A DNA stretch of 20,465 nucleotides, taken from assembly GCA_015478675.1 (NCBI GenBank), contig JADMIH010000054.1, positions 1-20,465 of the forward strand, in the 5' to 3' direction. Each line of letters opens with the position of its first letter. Positions within the stretch are counted from its first letter, which is position 1. The notes beneath the pieces are model-generated. The model made no database searches. It had not been told where the DNA came from and saw only the letters and a program-made list of their open reading frames with translations. The position numbers and the translations under genes are program-made. Of this stretch, positions 1 to 7,788 are shown in pieces. This DNA comes from Chloroflexota bacterium. GTDB taxonomy: Bacteria > Chloroflexota > Chloroflexia > QHBQ01 > JADMIH01.

Positions 1-7
1 GCCGTGG

Positions 8-81
8 CCGCCAAACTTACGTACCGAATCCGCCAAACTTTCGTACAATCCGCACTGGTTCATACATGAACCAATTCATAC
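8..81. repeat. Transposon-end-like tandem repeats with a 16-bp palindrome
   Basis: Two near-identical 17-bp blocks beginning CCGCCAAACTT lie at 8-24 and 30-46 (22-bp period, one mismatch). A third partial unit starts with CCGC at 50. The palindrome GGTTCATACATGAACC follows at 57-72. The same GGTTCA-n4-TGAACC layout sits at the inner edge of both ends of the large transposon (2121-2136, one mismatch, and 10382-10397). I infer that this is the end of a related, decayed element, supported by the recombinase scrap directly beside it. The outer boundary lies at or beyond the window start. Confidence 0.5.
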
Positions 82-86
82 AAATC

Positions 87-185
87 GAGGCGAGGTGCAA
101 CATGGATAGCCAGTGCCTCCGGAGTTGAGGCATTTAGTGGTAGGCGTGTCGGCGTGGTACCCGTCTTGGGGAAGTGACTTGCGGG
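87..185 (-). pseudogene. Fragment of a tyrosine recombinase
   Basis: Read on the minus strand, this stretch encodes ...TRLPLNASTPEALAIHVAPRL. It lines up with RSVPLNSSAREAFAVYVAPRL in the complete tyrosine recombinase at 2165-3271, residues 215-235, just after the catalytic lysine region. The reading frame leaves the homology at about 86 and runs into the palindromic repeat region. Neither the upstream catalytic arginine nor the downstream HxxR, H and Y motifs are present, so it cannot be active. In the intact transposon the recombinase 3' end likewise faces the transposon end, so this looks like a collapsed relative of that arrangement. The upstream limit is approximate because the similarity fades before the stop codon of the neighbouring glycosyltransferase gene. 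Confidence 0.65.
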
Positions 186-211
186 GACGGCGCCCGTCGC
201 TGTCGCATTGC

Positions 212-1783
212 TTATTCGTAGTGTTTGACCGACGGCCACAGCCGAATAGGGTTCGATTCCGTTGGGCCGGATACGACGGTAATGGGCAGGTTATTCTCAT
301 AGGCGATGCAGTACTCGCACCGTTCGGTAGCGGCAAGAGTGATGTGAGCGTAGTGGGTGGGCGGGCCCTGGAAGTCGGCGGGCGAATACCCGACCGCGAT
401 GAGCACCTGACCCGTGCAAGAGCCTGGTCCCCACAAGTAGTAGTTGTTGTGGCCGCTAATAACCGGCGGGAGGCGCCCGGGGGCGGCCAGTTGTTGGAGC
501 GCGCCGGCCTCCCCATAGTTGCTGGTCAGCACACAGGCCTGCGCACGCTGCTGGGGCGGTAAAGCGTCATAGACCTGCTCCACGGTCTGTGTGAGGCTGT
601 CCCAGCCAAATCGGTCGGAGAGCGGCTGCGCTAAAGGCCCGTAGGTGGCCACGGTCGTGGCTGGTGTCAGGATGGGCATGATAGCTGGCGCAAGCAGTAC
701 GCCCACGAGGGCCAGCAGGGTGACATAGGCGGGTTTGATCCAGCCCAGCCACGGTCGCAGGCGGAGCCGCTCGAAGACCAAGGCTCCCGCCGCGAACAGG
801 ATGGGATAGGCAGGGGCGAGGAAGTACGCCTTCGTGCCCAGGAGGGTGAGGATCAGATAAGCAAAGACGAACACCCACCCTAGCAGACGATACTGCGCGC
901 CTGCACTGCGAAAATAGAACACCAGACCCGCAACTGCCAGGGGAAGGGCGATAGGATTCATCTGGCTGACCTGTGCCGAGAAGAAATCCAGCGGGCCGCT
1001 TCTGACGCCATAGTTGTGCCAGAACTCCAATGTGGGCCACCCATTGAGGGCGTTCCAGATCAGGTAGGGAAGCAGGCCAACGAAGGCGATACCACCCGCC
1101 AACCACGGCCAGGGTGTGCGCAGATAGCGGCGCTCGGGGGTGACGAGTAGCGCCAGCACCAACGCCGCCCCGAAGTAGAGCACGGTTAGCTTGGTCAACA
1201 GGGCCATAGCCATGACCAGCCCCATGAGCAGCCACAGGCGCGGTGCATTCATGTTCCGGTTCCGCCGCAACAAGCGGATCAGTATGAGACTGGCGAGCGC
1301 CCACCAGAGCTGATCGAGCACATCCATGGAGAAGAGCGACCCGGTCGCCATGAAGTCCAGGGTGAATAGAGCTGCCACGCCTGCTACCAACTGCGCCACC
1401 CGGCCACCGCCCAGTTCGCGTGCCATGAGGCCGGTGATGACGATAATCAGGGCACAAGCCAGTGCCGGGATGACATGGATAGCCACCAGGCTATCGCCGG
1501 CAACTACACGCATAAGGGCGGCAAGCCAGCCCATCAACAGCGGCTGATCCACGTAGCCTGCCTGCAGGTGCTGTCCATCGGCGATATAGTACAGCTCGTC
1601 GCGAAAGTATCCGTAGTTGCCAGCGACCAGCATATGGGTAACGAACGACACCCCGGCTAGTGTGACCAGCAATCCGAAGGACGAAGACGAAGGAGAGAGA
1701 TCAGGCCTCTCAATGACGGGCACCAGCTCCCCTGGTAGCGGTGTCTCGCCGTGCGGGGAACCGTCCGTTTCCGAGTGTTTCAT
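212..1783 (-). CDS. GT39-type (PMT/ArnT-like) membrane glycosyltransferase
   Basis: This 523-residue integral membrane protein has a cytoplasmic N-terminal tail of about 36 residues, a long run of hydrophobic helices through residue ~370, and a soluble C-terminal part. The first extracytoplasmic loop carries YGYFRDELYYIADG followed by GYVDQPLL (residues 57-83). This is the signature of the glycosyltransferase-39/PMT family, whose acidic pair (here in RDE, 61-63) serves in sugar transfer from a polyprenyl-phosphate donor. The natural acceptor (lipid, protein or glycan) cannot be read from sequence. A GGAGG ribosome-binding site precedes the ATG by 7 bases. The truncated membrane-protein gene just upstream on the same strand suggests a former operon, now cut off from its promoter by the transposon. 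No frameshift or missing segment is seen. Confidence 0.88.
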   Translation of the reverse strand: MKHSETDGSPHGETPLPGELVPVIERPDLSPSSSSFGLLVTLAGVSFVTHMLVAGNYGYFRDELYYIADGQHLQAGYVDQPLLMGWLAALMRVVAGDSLVAIHVIPALACALIIVITGLMARELGGGRVAQLVAGVAALFTLDFMATGSLFSMDVLDQLWWALASLILIRLLRRNRNMNAPRLWLLMGLVMAMALLTKLTVLYFGAALVLALLVTPERRYLRTPWPWLAGGIAFVGLLPYLIWNALNGWPTLEFWHNYGVRSGPLDFFSAQVSQMNPIALPLAVAGLVFYFRSAGAQYRLLGWVFVFAYLILTLLGTKAYFLAPAYPILFAAGALVFERLRLRPWLGWIKPAYVTLLALVGVLLAPAIMPILTPATTVATYGPLAQPLSDRFGWDSLTQTVEQVYDALPPQQRAQACVLTSNYGEAGALQQLAAPGRLPPVISGHNNYYLWGPGSCTGQVLIAVGYSPADFQGPPTHYAHITLAATERCEYCIAYENNLPITVVSGPTESNPIRLWPSVKHYE

Positions 1784-1851
1784 TCATCATCCTCCGGAGG
1801 CTGTGCATTTGTAGGTCCAGCCTTAGCCTCGGTGCAACAAAACGTCGTTGC

Positions 1852-2000
1852 CTAGTTGCCTGTCCCTGCGACCGCACCTAGCGGGTCTTTCATGCTTCCG
1901 AAGCCTGTGGCCCTGTTGGTCATAAGAGCCAAGACCACACCCAGAATGATGGTGGTCAGAACATCCGGTAACGCGAATATCGTAAGTGTATCGTACTCAG
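1852..2000 (-). pseudogene. 3' remnant of a membrane-protein gene cut by the transposon
   Basis: On the minus strand an open frame ends at a TAG at 1852-1854 and encodes EYDTLTIFALPDVLTTII followed by LGVVLALMTNRATGF and a short tail. This is one clear hydrophobic helix with a polar C-terminus, as at the end of a small membrane protein. The frame continues upstream into the left end of the transposon (to about 2026, stop TGA), so the true junction lies between about 2000 and 2023. It is followed 68 bases later by the glycosyltransferase gene on the same strand, so both were probably co-transcribed. The family is not recognised from this fragment. Confidence 0.5.
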
Positions 2001-2090
2001 TGTCCACTTGCCAGTAAGCCCAGTGTCACGTTAGCCTCTTGTCACGTTAGCCTCTTGTCACGTTAGCCTCTTGTCACGCTAGTCTTTGAG
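2001..2090. repeat. Left-end array of TGTC-starting tandem repeats
   Basis: Three identical 16-bp units TGTCACGTTAGCCTCT occupy 2024-2039, 2040-2055 and 2056-2071. A diverged unit (TGTCACGCTAG...) follows at 2072-2090, and an outer unit TGTCCACTTGCCAG... lies at 2001-2023. Repeated TGT-starting sites at both ends are how TniA/TnsB transposases recognise their DNA. I infer that these are transposase-binding sites. CAGTGTCAC at 2021-2029 is also inverted as GTGACACTG at 2090-2098. Confidence 0.75.
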
Positions 2091-2136
2091 TGACACTGAA
2101 TTGGGGCTTTCGTTGTCCCTGGTTCACCTGTGACCC
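2091..2136 (+). repeat. Inner long inverted repeat, left copy
   Basis: This 46-bp segment matches the reverse complement of 10382-10427 at 39 of 46 positions, with a 22-bp perfect core at 2105-2126. The core contains CTTTCGTTGTCCCTGG, so it includes another TGTCCC-type site. It ends with GGTTCACCTGTGACCC, a one-mismatch version of the palindrome seen perfectly in the right copy. It lies 29 bp beyond the 3' end of the recombinase gene. Confidence 0.8.
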
Positions 2137-2164
2137 AATGACGGGCTTGCCCCGGTTGCCCGGA

Positions 2165-3271
2165 CTAGCCGGAGTAGGCATTGAGTGGGAGCCTTTCCAC
2201 ACGAGCCGCCAATTGAGACACAGCAGGCTGGCTGTACAACCGAGTGGTATTGAGTGAACTGTGCCCCAGCAGCGTTGCCAACCCGACCACGTCTCCCGGA
2301 TATATAGATAGGTAGCTTCGTGCAAATGTGTGACGCAAGGAGTGGACGCTCGTCTCTTGCGGGACCAGCGTGCCCGCCGCCTTCACAAGTTCGGCCATCA
2401 TCTGACCTATGGCCGAACTTGTGAGCGCTCCGCCTTTACGGCTCAGCCACACAGGCTCAAAGGCTTGCGACGTCCCAGGCCTGGGCCACTTAGCAGCAAC
2501 TACCTTGAGGAGCACCTTCAGCGACATCGTCTTTTCCTCTCCCCCAGCTCCCCCAGCTCCCCAACCCAAGCGAGGTGCAACGTAGACAGCAAACGCCTCA
2601 CGGGCTGAAGAATTGAGCGGTACGGAGCGAGCTTTGTTACCCTTACCTGCCCGCACCAGCAGCATGCCACTGCGCTCCCCGAAAGTGATGTCTCCGAAGC
2701 GCAGGCCGCTACACTCGCTCAAACGGATACCGGTTTGCAGCAACACCTGGACAATGGCGTAGTTGCGCTCCGGCTCACCCGAGGCTTGAGCCTGCCGAAG
2801 AAGAGCATTGACCTGAGAGCTGTTCAGCCCTTCTCGCTTAGAACTGCTCCCAGAGGCATCTTTACTCATACTCACCAGCTTCACCCGAGCTGATGGGTCA
2901 GAAGCCAGATAGCCCTGATCAACCAGCCAGCCGCACCAGGCACGCAGAGCGCTGATGCGCAGGTTGATGGTGCTGACCGACTTCTGTTGTTCGTGCTGCA
3001 GATGGTTCCGATAGCTGATCAGCGCAATGGGCGTTAGGGCCTCCAGTTGCAAAGGCGCACCCTCTCCACCTTCTTCGTGCTCGTACCAGGCGAGAAAACG
3101 CAGCACCGCCTCCACATACTTCTCGACTGTACCCGGGGATCGATCCTGCTCTTGCAGCGACCGGCGCCACTGCTCTAGCTGCTCCGACAGCCGCTCTTGA
3201 GTCCACTTCAGGTGACCCTTCCTGATTGGAACTACCGGGTTGACCGGTGAAACCGGTCCCATTTCCGCCAT
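2165..3271 (-). CDS. Tyrosine recombinase (XerC/D-like), putative transposon resolvase
   Basis: This 368-residue protein has an N-terminal SAM-like DNA-binding domain (~25-130) and a C-terminal catalytic domain. The full catalytic set is visible: R183 in TGIRLSE, K210 in AGKGNKAR, H310 and R313 in HSLRHTFA, H337 in LGHSSLNTTRLY, and nucleophile Y346. It should therefore be active. The start is preceded by an AGGGAAAGG-type ribosome site; Met4 is an alternative. It lies inside the left transposon end, divergent from tniA. Tn552/Tn5053-type elements normally carry a serine resolvase in this role, so I infer that this protein resolves cointegrates or assists excision. The N-terminus (GPVSPVNPVVP) and a GAGGAGGEE insert at 238-246 are low-complexity. 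The target site is not identified. Confidence 0.85.
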   Translation of the reverse strand: MAEMGPVSPVNPVVPIRKGHLKWTQERLSEQLEQWRRSLQEQDRSPGTVEKYVEAVLRFLAWYEHEEGGEGAPLQLEALTPIALISYRNHLQHEQQKSVSTINLRISALRAWCGWLVDQGYLASDPSARVKLVSMSKDASGSSSKREGLNSSQVNALLRQAQASGEPERNYAIVQVLLQTGIRLSECSGLRFGDITFGERSGMLLVRAGKGNKARSVPLNSSAREAFAVYVAPRLGWGAGGAGGEEKTMSLKVLLKVVAAKWPRPGTSQAFEPVWLSRKGGALTSSAIGQMMAELVKAAGTLVPQETSVHSLRHTFARSYLSIYPGDVVGLATLLGHSSLNTTRLYSQPAVSQLAARVERLPLNAYSG

Positions 3272-3502
3272 CCTTTCCCTCTCAATCTACCGCCAATGCC
3301 CCGCCGATAGCACCGGAAGATATTTCCCGCTGTTATTCTAGCCCCTTAGCAAGTGCTGGCCTGTGCTTGGATAACTCCTGCTACGTGTGGACGAATGTCC
3401 TAAAGGAGTATACAACAGGAGGGGAACAGAAAGAAATGCCCATTTCACCCTCATCAGAACTCGGATGAAAGCAAAACGACAAGAAGAAAGGAGGACGGAA
3501 CA
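3272..3502. promoter_or_regulatory. Divergent control region between recombinase and tniA
   Basis: These 231 bp separate two divergently transcribed genes and must hold both promoters, but I see no convincing -35/-10 pair. A small inverted repeat GGAC-GAAT-GTCC lies at 3389-3400. A possible 10-codon leader reading frame (MPISPSSELG) runs 3436-3468 shortly before the tniA ribosome site. A resolution site for the recombinase would be expected here or near the ends, but none is recognisable. Confidence 0.35.
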
Positions 3503-5263
3503 ATGAAGGAACCAGCAGCATCAGAAGAACCAGCGGATCCAGTGGACCCAGTGGACCTGGTGAACCGAGTAGACGCAAAGAACCCGCCGGACATGGGCAC
3601 TCTCTCCGAACAGGAGCGAGACGAGCTTTTCCGACGCTGTGCTCTGCTTGGACAACTTGCAGATCAAGAACGCGTGAGCAATGCCAGTCTGAGGGGGCGT
3701 GCTCAAGAGGTAGGGGTGTCATATCGCACTCTGCGACGCTACCACACGCGCTTCCGCCGCTACGGTCTGGCAGGACTTGCTCCTCGTGCTCGTACCGACA
3801 AGGGTAAGCCCCATAACCTCAGCCCTCATATGAACCAGGTCGTTGAGAGCTTGAGGCTGACCCATCGAGATGCCCCGGTTCGCCACGTGTATGAGCTGGC
3901 CTGCCAGTATGCATCTGCAACGGGAGAAACACCGCCCAGTCTCCATCAGGTTCGCTCCATCTGCGCACAGATTCCGGAGCCAGTGCGATTGCTCGCCGAC
4001 GGCCGGGAGGGGGAGTTTCGCAACCGCTACCGCCTGACCTACCCCATCCGTCATGACCCTCATCGTATCGTCTGGCAGATTGACCACAAGGACCCCCTCC
4101 ATGTGCTGGTGCGCGACATCAGAGCACCCTCTCACAGGCGTCCTTCAGGAGAGGTGCGGCCATTCCTGACGATGGTAGTTGACAGCGCCTCCCGCCTGGT
4201 GATGGCCGGGTTATTCAGCTACGACGAGCCCAACCGCTTCACGGTAGCTGCTGCCATTCGGGACGCCATGCTCGCAGGGCTCACCAACGAGCACAAACCT
4301 TTTGGCGGTATTCCGGACGAGATATGGATCGACAACGGCAAGGACCTGGTTGCCCACCACGTCTACCAACTGGTGGAAGGGTTGGGCATCAAGCTGGTGC
4401 CCGGACCTCCACACGATCCGGAGATACGAGGGATTGTCGAGCGACTGCACAGGACGCTAGATACAAGGCTTTGGTCCACGCTGCCGGGCTACGTGGGCTC
4501 CAATGTCGTGGAGCGCAACCCCAGGGCCAAAGCAGAGCTTACCATCTCCCAACTCGACGAGCACTTCCAAGCATTCATCGACCGCTACCACCACGAAGTG
4601 CACGAGGCCCACCGCGAGACTGAGCAGACACCCCTGGAGTTCTGGCAGCACAATGCCACCCCCATCCCCGTGGATGAGTCTGTCTTACGCTTGCTCGACA
4701 TGTTGCTCAAGGAGCCGGCCACCAGGCGGGTGCACAAGGACGGGATAAAGTACGCTGCAGAGCGTTACTGGCACCCGGAATTGTCGGTCCTGGTCGGCGA
4801 GGATGTGTTGGTGCGAGCTGCTCCCCATTACGCAGCGCCTGACGAGATTGAGGTGTTCTTCGAGGGGAAGTGGCGCTGCACAGCCTTCGCACTCCGTTCG
4901 CCGCAAGGGCAGACCCTTGAGCGCCAGGTGATCGTGGAGGCACAGCGCCGGCAGCGGGCGCATGCCCGTACCCGCATCAAGGCTGCCAGTGAGACGCTTC
5001 GTACGGTGTCCCCGTTTTCCCCGTTTTCTCTCACTCCGCCTGCGCCGCCCGCCTCCTCGGCCCCAACTCCCAAACAACTGATGAGCAAACGGCGACCAGC
5101 CCATGTGCTCGACACAGTGGATACACTCGCCACAGCCAACGCTCTGGATATGCCCCCAGCGGCTCATCAGCCCGATCTGTTCGATTTCCTCGTGTCCCAA
5201 GCGTCCCAAGCCCAACAAACTCAGCAGACCGACCGAAACAACTCGAAAGGAGAAACCCGATGA
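3503..5263 (+). CDS. tniA: TniA-like DDE transposase (Mu/TnsB superfamily)
   Basis: This 586-residue transposase would join the transposon ends to target DNA. After a low-complexity head (EEPADPVDPVDLV, ~8-20) comes a helix-turn-helix at ~62-85 (SLRGRAQEVGVSYRTLRRY). The RNase-H-fold integrase core follows, with D194 in WQIDHKDP, D277 in IWIDNGKDL and E313 in RGIVERLHRTLD, so the DDE triad is intact. A C-terminal barrel-like part follows at ~420-480 (DGIKYAAERYW...VGEDVLVRAAPHY). The tail after ~495 is Ser/Pro/Ala-rich and probably contacts the ATPase. AGGAGG lies 8 bases before the ATG. The stop overlaps the tniB start (ATGA), so the two are translationally coupled. The length suits TniA/Tn552 p480-type proteins. 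Confidence 0.9.
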   Translation: MKEPAASEEPADPVDPVDLVNRVDAKNPPDMGTLSEQERDELFRRCALLGQLADQERVSNASLRGRAQEVGVSYRTLRRYHTRFRRYGLAGLAPRARTDKGKPHNLSPHMNQVVESLRLTHRDAPVRHVYELACQYASATGETPPSLHQVRSICAQIPEPVRLLADGREGEFRNRYRLTYPIRHDPHRIVWQIDHKDPLHVLVRDIRAPSHRRPSGEVRPFLTMVVDSASRLVMAGLFSYDEPNRFTVAAAIRDAMLAGLTNEHKPFGGIPDEIWIDNGKDLVAHHVYQLVEGLGIKLVPGPPHDPEIRGIVERLHRTLDTRLWSTLPGYVGSNVVERNPRAKAELTISQLDEHFQAFIDRYHHEVHEAHRETEQTPLEFWQHNATPIPVDESVLRLLDMLLKEPATRRVHKDGIKYAAERYWHPELSVLVGEDVLVRAAPHYAAPDEIEVFFEGKWRCTAFALRSPQGQTLERQVIVEAQRRQRAHARTRIKAASETLRTVSPFSPFSLTPPAPPASSAPTPKQLMSKRRPAHVLDTVDTLATANALDMPPAAHQPDLFDFLVSQASQAQQTQQTDRNNSKGETR

Positions 5264-6270
5264 CCTCGATGACCCCTGAGTACGCCGACGACCTCGATTT
5301 CGAGAACCGCCTGCCATACGGCCAGGCACCTATCATGACCAACAGCGTCAAGCGCTTCCACTCCTGCATGCAGTTCATCATGCAATCCCGTGAGCAGACC
5401 GGTTACGCCACAATGGGCATCGTCACCGGCGATGCCGGTTTGGGCAAGACCATCGCTATTCAGACGTATCTGCAGGATCTCAAGCCAAGAGCTTACAGCG
5501 GCTTCCCCTCCTGCGTTAGCATCAAAGTTAGCCCGCGCTCTACCGCCAAAGCCCTTGCCAAGACGTTGATTACGACCCTCAACGGCGAACGCGGTGGGTA
5601 CAACGTTTACGACATGGAAGCGATGGTCGCACAAGCCATCCGGCGCAATGATCTCGACCTCGTGTTGGTGGACGAGGGAGACTGGCTGAACGTTGAGAGC
5701 TTTGAGATGCTGCGGCATATTTTCGACCGCACCGGTTGCCCTGTCGTGGTGGTGGGACTGCCTCGTATCTTGAGGGTGATCAACCGGCATGAGAAGTTCG
5801 TTAGCCGCATAGGTCTGCACATGGAGTTTCTGCCTCTCACCCAGGAGGAGGTGCTGACCACAGTCCTCCCGGCTCTTACCCTGCCACTATGGCACTATGA
5901 CGCTGACAATGCCGAGGACCGGCAGATGGGTGCCCAACTATGGCAGCGGGTATGTCCCTCGTTTCGCAAGCTGCGGGTGGTGCTGCAATATGCCAGTCAG
6001 ATTGCCTGCGCTCGAGGGGCAGAGCGGATCACCCAGGAGGTCGTGGCCGAGACATTGCGCCTCATACTCATCCCACAATTACCCTCATTGCGACAAGGAC
6101 CCCGTGAGCTTCGAGGACCACAGGGATCGAAGGGTTCTCAAGGATCACAAGGAGCGCCGGACGGGGTTGGTGTGGTTGGAGCGACCGGACCTTACGAGGC
6201 GGCATCGGAGCAACGGCCTCCCAGACGACCACCCAGGCGAGTATCACACAATGAGAACGAATCCGTTTAG
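5260..6270 (+). CDS. tniB: TniB-like AAA+ ATPase, transposition target regulator
   Basis: This 336-residue protein belongs to the MuB/TniB/TnsC group, ATPases that bind target DNA and activate the transposase. Walker A is GDAGLGKT (57-64) and Walker B is LVLVDE (134-139). A sensor-like strand VVVVGLP (162-168) and arginines in the NRHEKFVSRIG segment follow. After the ATPase core the last ~60 residues become a collagen-like tail (GPQGSKGSQGSQGAPDG, 286-302) and an Arg/Pro-rich end, which is unusual for this family. AAAGGAG precedes the start, which overlaps the tniA stop by 4 bp. Its own 3' end overlaps the start of the third gene by 20 bp, so the operon is tightly packed. Confidence 0.88.
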   Translation: MTSMTPEYADDLDFENRLPYGQAPIMTNSVKRFHSCMQFIMQSREQTGYATMGIVTGDAGLGKTIAIQTYLQDLKPRAYSGFPSCVSIKVSPRSTAKALAKTLITTLNGERGGYNVYDMEAMVAQAIRRNDLDLVLVDEGDWLNVESFEMLRHIFDRTGCPVVVVGLPRILRVINRHEKFVSRIGLHMEFLPLTQEEVLTTVLPALTLPLWHYDADNAEDRQMGAQLWQRVCPSFRKLRVVLQYASQIACARGAERITQEVVAETLRLILIPQLPSLRQGPRELRGPQGSKGSQGSQGAPDGVGVVGATGPYEAASEQRPPRRPPRRVSHNENESV

Positions 6271-6299
6271 CATCGTAGATGCTCCCGCCTGGCTCTCAG

Positions 6300-7784
6300 C
6301 TCGACTTTGTACATTACCAACTCAATAGCAAACCGCGTAGGCGAGCCGCTCGACGTGTGAGCGTGGGACTAAACAGACAGCAGGGTCTGTGGGGGATGTC
6401 TGAAAAGTGAAGTTGCCCCACAACTGATGCCTGACGGCGGCCAGCACGTCTGAGAAGGTAGCCTCTCGCTTGTCGTACCAGGCTGTGCGCTGCACGGGCA
6501 CATTGCCATCGGGGTGTAGCGCCCTTGCAAACAAGGCCACCAGGCTGAACATCCCTAGCAGACAAGGTGTGCTGCGCTCGATTGCCAGGTCTGACCATTG
6601 GCGTTGGGTTTCCACTCCTAGGTGTGCTCGGCTCTCTTCAAACGTCACTTCGATAGTCCACCGCTTGATAAAGCGGCTCACCACTTCCACTGCCGACAAG
6701 CTCTGGTCGGTGCAGAAGTACGCTCTTGGTTCTCGTTGCCCTCCTTGCCCTGCTGGATCGCGAGTGAGTACCCAGCGCACGGGCAAGACAGGAGAGCCAA
6801 TCCTGTACCACACTGCTGTGCCGCTTGCCAGTTCAAGCTCTTGCTCCGATCCATCATACCAGCGTACTCTTACCCTCAACCACTCGGTGTTAGGATCGGC
6901 CAGCACATTGCTCAACTTGGGTAACGCCGCTCCTTTCACTCTGGGCCTGCCGATGGTGCCGGGTTTTCGAGGCGGGGCAGGCTCATGCAAAGATGAGTCC
7001 CAACGCATCGGTGCTATCAAGGTGACGTTGTGTTTGGCACAGCACAATCCCAACTCCAGGATTGAGTAAGCAGTGTCGCCAACCAGTGAAACGGGTATAT
7101 CCGGCAACCAGCGCCTCACCATCATCACCATCTGCTGGGCTATCTCTCCCACTGTCTTGTGAGGTTTGCCCAACTGCTCGCTCACTTTAGGTGTGGTAGC
7201 CAACACCGAGAAGAAGGGAAGCGCCCATGCTCTGCTTGACCAGGGTACTTGCACAACCAACATCATCACCACCCATCGCAACCCACTTGTTGAGACCGAT
7301 TGCTCTTTGCTCGATTGCACGCTGTCTCGATAGTGTCCACGTTTGGCGATTTTGCGGCCCCATCTTCTTTCCAGCGTCTCGTCAATCGCAATCTCGACTG
7401 TGCCACCTGCCCCAACAAAGGTGCTGACCAGCAAGTGCAGAAGCAAACGGCTGAGTGTGAGGCAGGACCAGCTTGCGCGGTTGAGTACCTGATGGAACAG
7501 CGTGAAGTCTTCATCGTTGTGCAAGCCCATCTGCTTGAGAGCTGCGGTGACGGTGCGCCGTCCTCTTGCTAGGATGGTGCCAACCACCAGTACGAGAGCC
7601 TTGTCCCAGGTGGGACGCCTGAAAGCTGGCCGAAAGTGGAGCAGCACATATATAATCGGGTTGGGTAGGGACATCGTGAGCCTCCTTGTTGCAGATGGTG
7701 CTTTGGTCAGCTTCTATCTTACAACAAAGAGATTGCGGGTCCCTTTACCCGTTATCACCCCCTTTCATTTTGTACAAAGTCGAG
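6300..7784 (-). mobile_element. Insertion sequence, 1485 bp, DDE_5/IS701-like
   Basis: The terminal inverted repeats begin CTCGACTTTGTACA (6300-6313) and end TGTACAAAGTCGAG (7771-7784), a perfect 14-bp match. The 5-bp target duplication CTCAG flanks the element at 6295-6299 and 7785-7789. It carries one leftward transposase. The right copy of the duplication was later split by the next IS, so this insertion came first. It interrupts the third transposon gene after codon 16. The family is assigned from the transposase; the 5-bp duplication does not match the 4 bp usually reported for IS701, so an IS4-group relative is possible. Confidence 0.88.
6322..7674 (-). CDS. DDE transposase of the IS701/IS4-like DDE_5 type
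   Basis: This 450-residue transposase fills the element. The likely catalytic residues are D98 in VEIAIDETLERRWG, D200 in SLVGDTAYS and E346/E347 in VTFEESRAHLGVETQRQW. The order and spacing fit DDE superfamily endonucleases of the DDE_5 group. The ATG at 7672-7674 follows AAGGAGG with 6-7 bases between. The N-terminal ~60 residues (FTLFHQVLNRASWS) are the conserved DNA-binding lead-in of this group. No frameshift is seen, so it should be functional. Exact IS family placement needs a comparison I cannot run. Confidence 0.85.
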   Translation of the reverse strand: MSLPNPIIYVLLHFRPAFRRPTWDKALVLVVGTILARGRRTVTAALKQMGLHNDEDFTLFHQVLNRASWSCLTLSRLLLHLLVSTFVGAGGTVEIAIDETLERRWGRKIAKRGHYRDSVQSSKEQSVSTSGLRWVVMMLVVQVPWSSRAWALPFFSVLATTPKVSEQLGKPHKTVGEIAQQMVMMVRRWLPDIPVSLVGDTAYSILELGLCCAKHNVTLIAPMRWDSSLHEPAPPRKPGTIGRPRVKGAALPKLSNVLADPNTEWLRVRVRWYDGSEQELELASGTAVWYRIGSPVLPVRWVLTRDPAGQGGQREPRAYFCTDQSLSAVEVVSRFIKRWTIEVTFEESRAHLGVETQRQWSDLAIERSTPCLLGMFSLVALFARALHPDGNVPVQRTAWYDKREATFSDVLAAVRHQLWGNFTFQTSPTDPAVCLVPRSHVERLAYAVCY

Positions 7785-7788
7785 CTCA

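Noticed and set aside
567..1457. 296-codon minus-strand frame inside the glycosyltransferase gene
   Set aside because: It is an alternative frame of a convincing membrane protein and has no family features.
4685..5329. 214-codon minus-strand frame opposite the 3' end of tniA
   Set aside because: It is a shadow frame of a repeat-rich coding end, without recognisable motifs.
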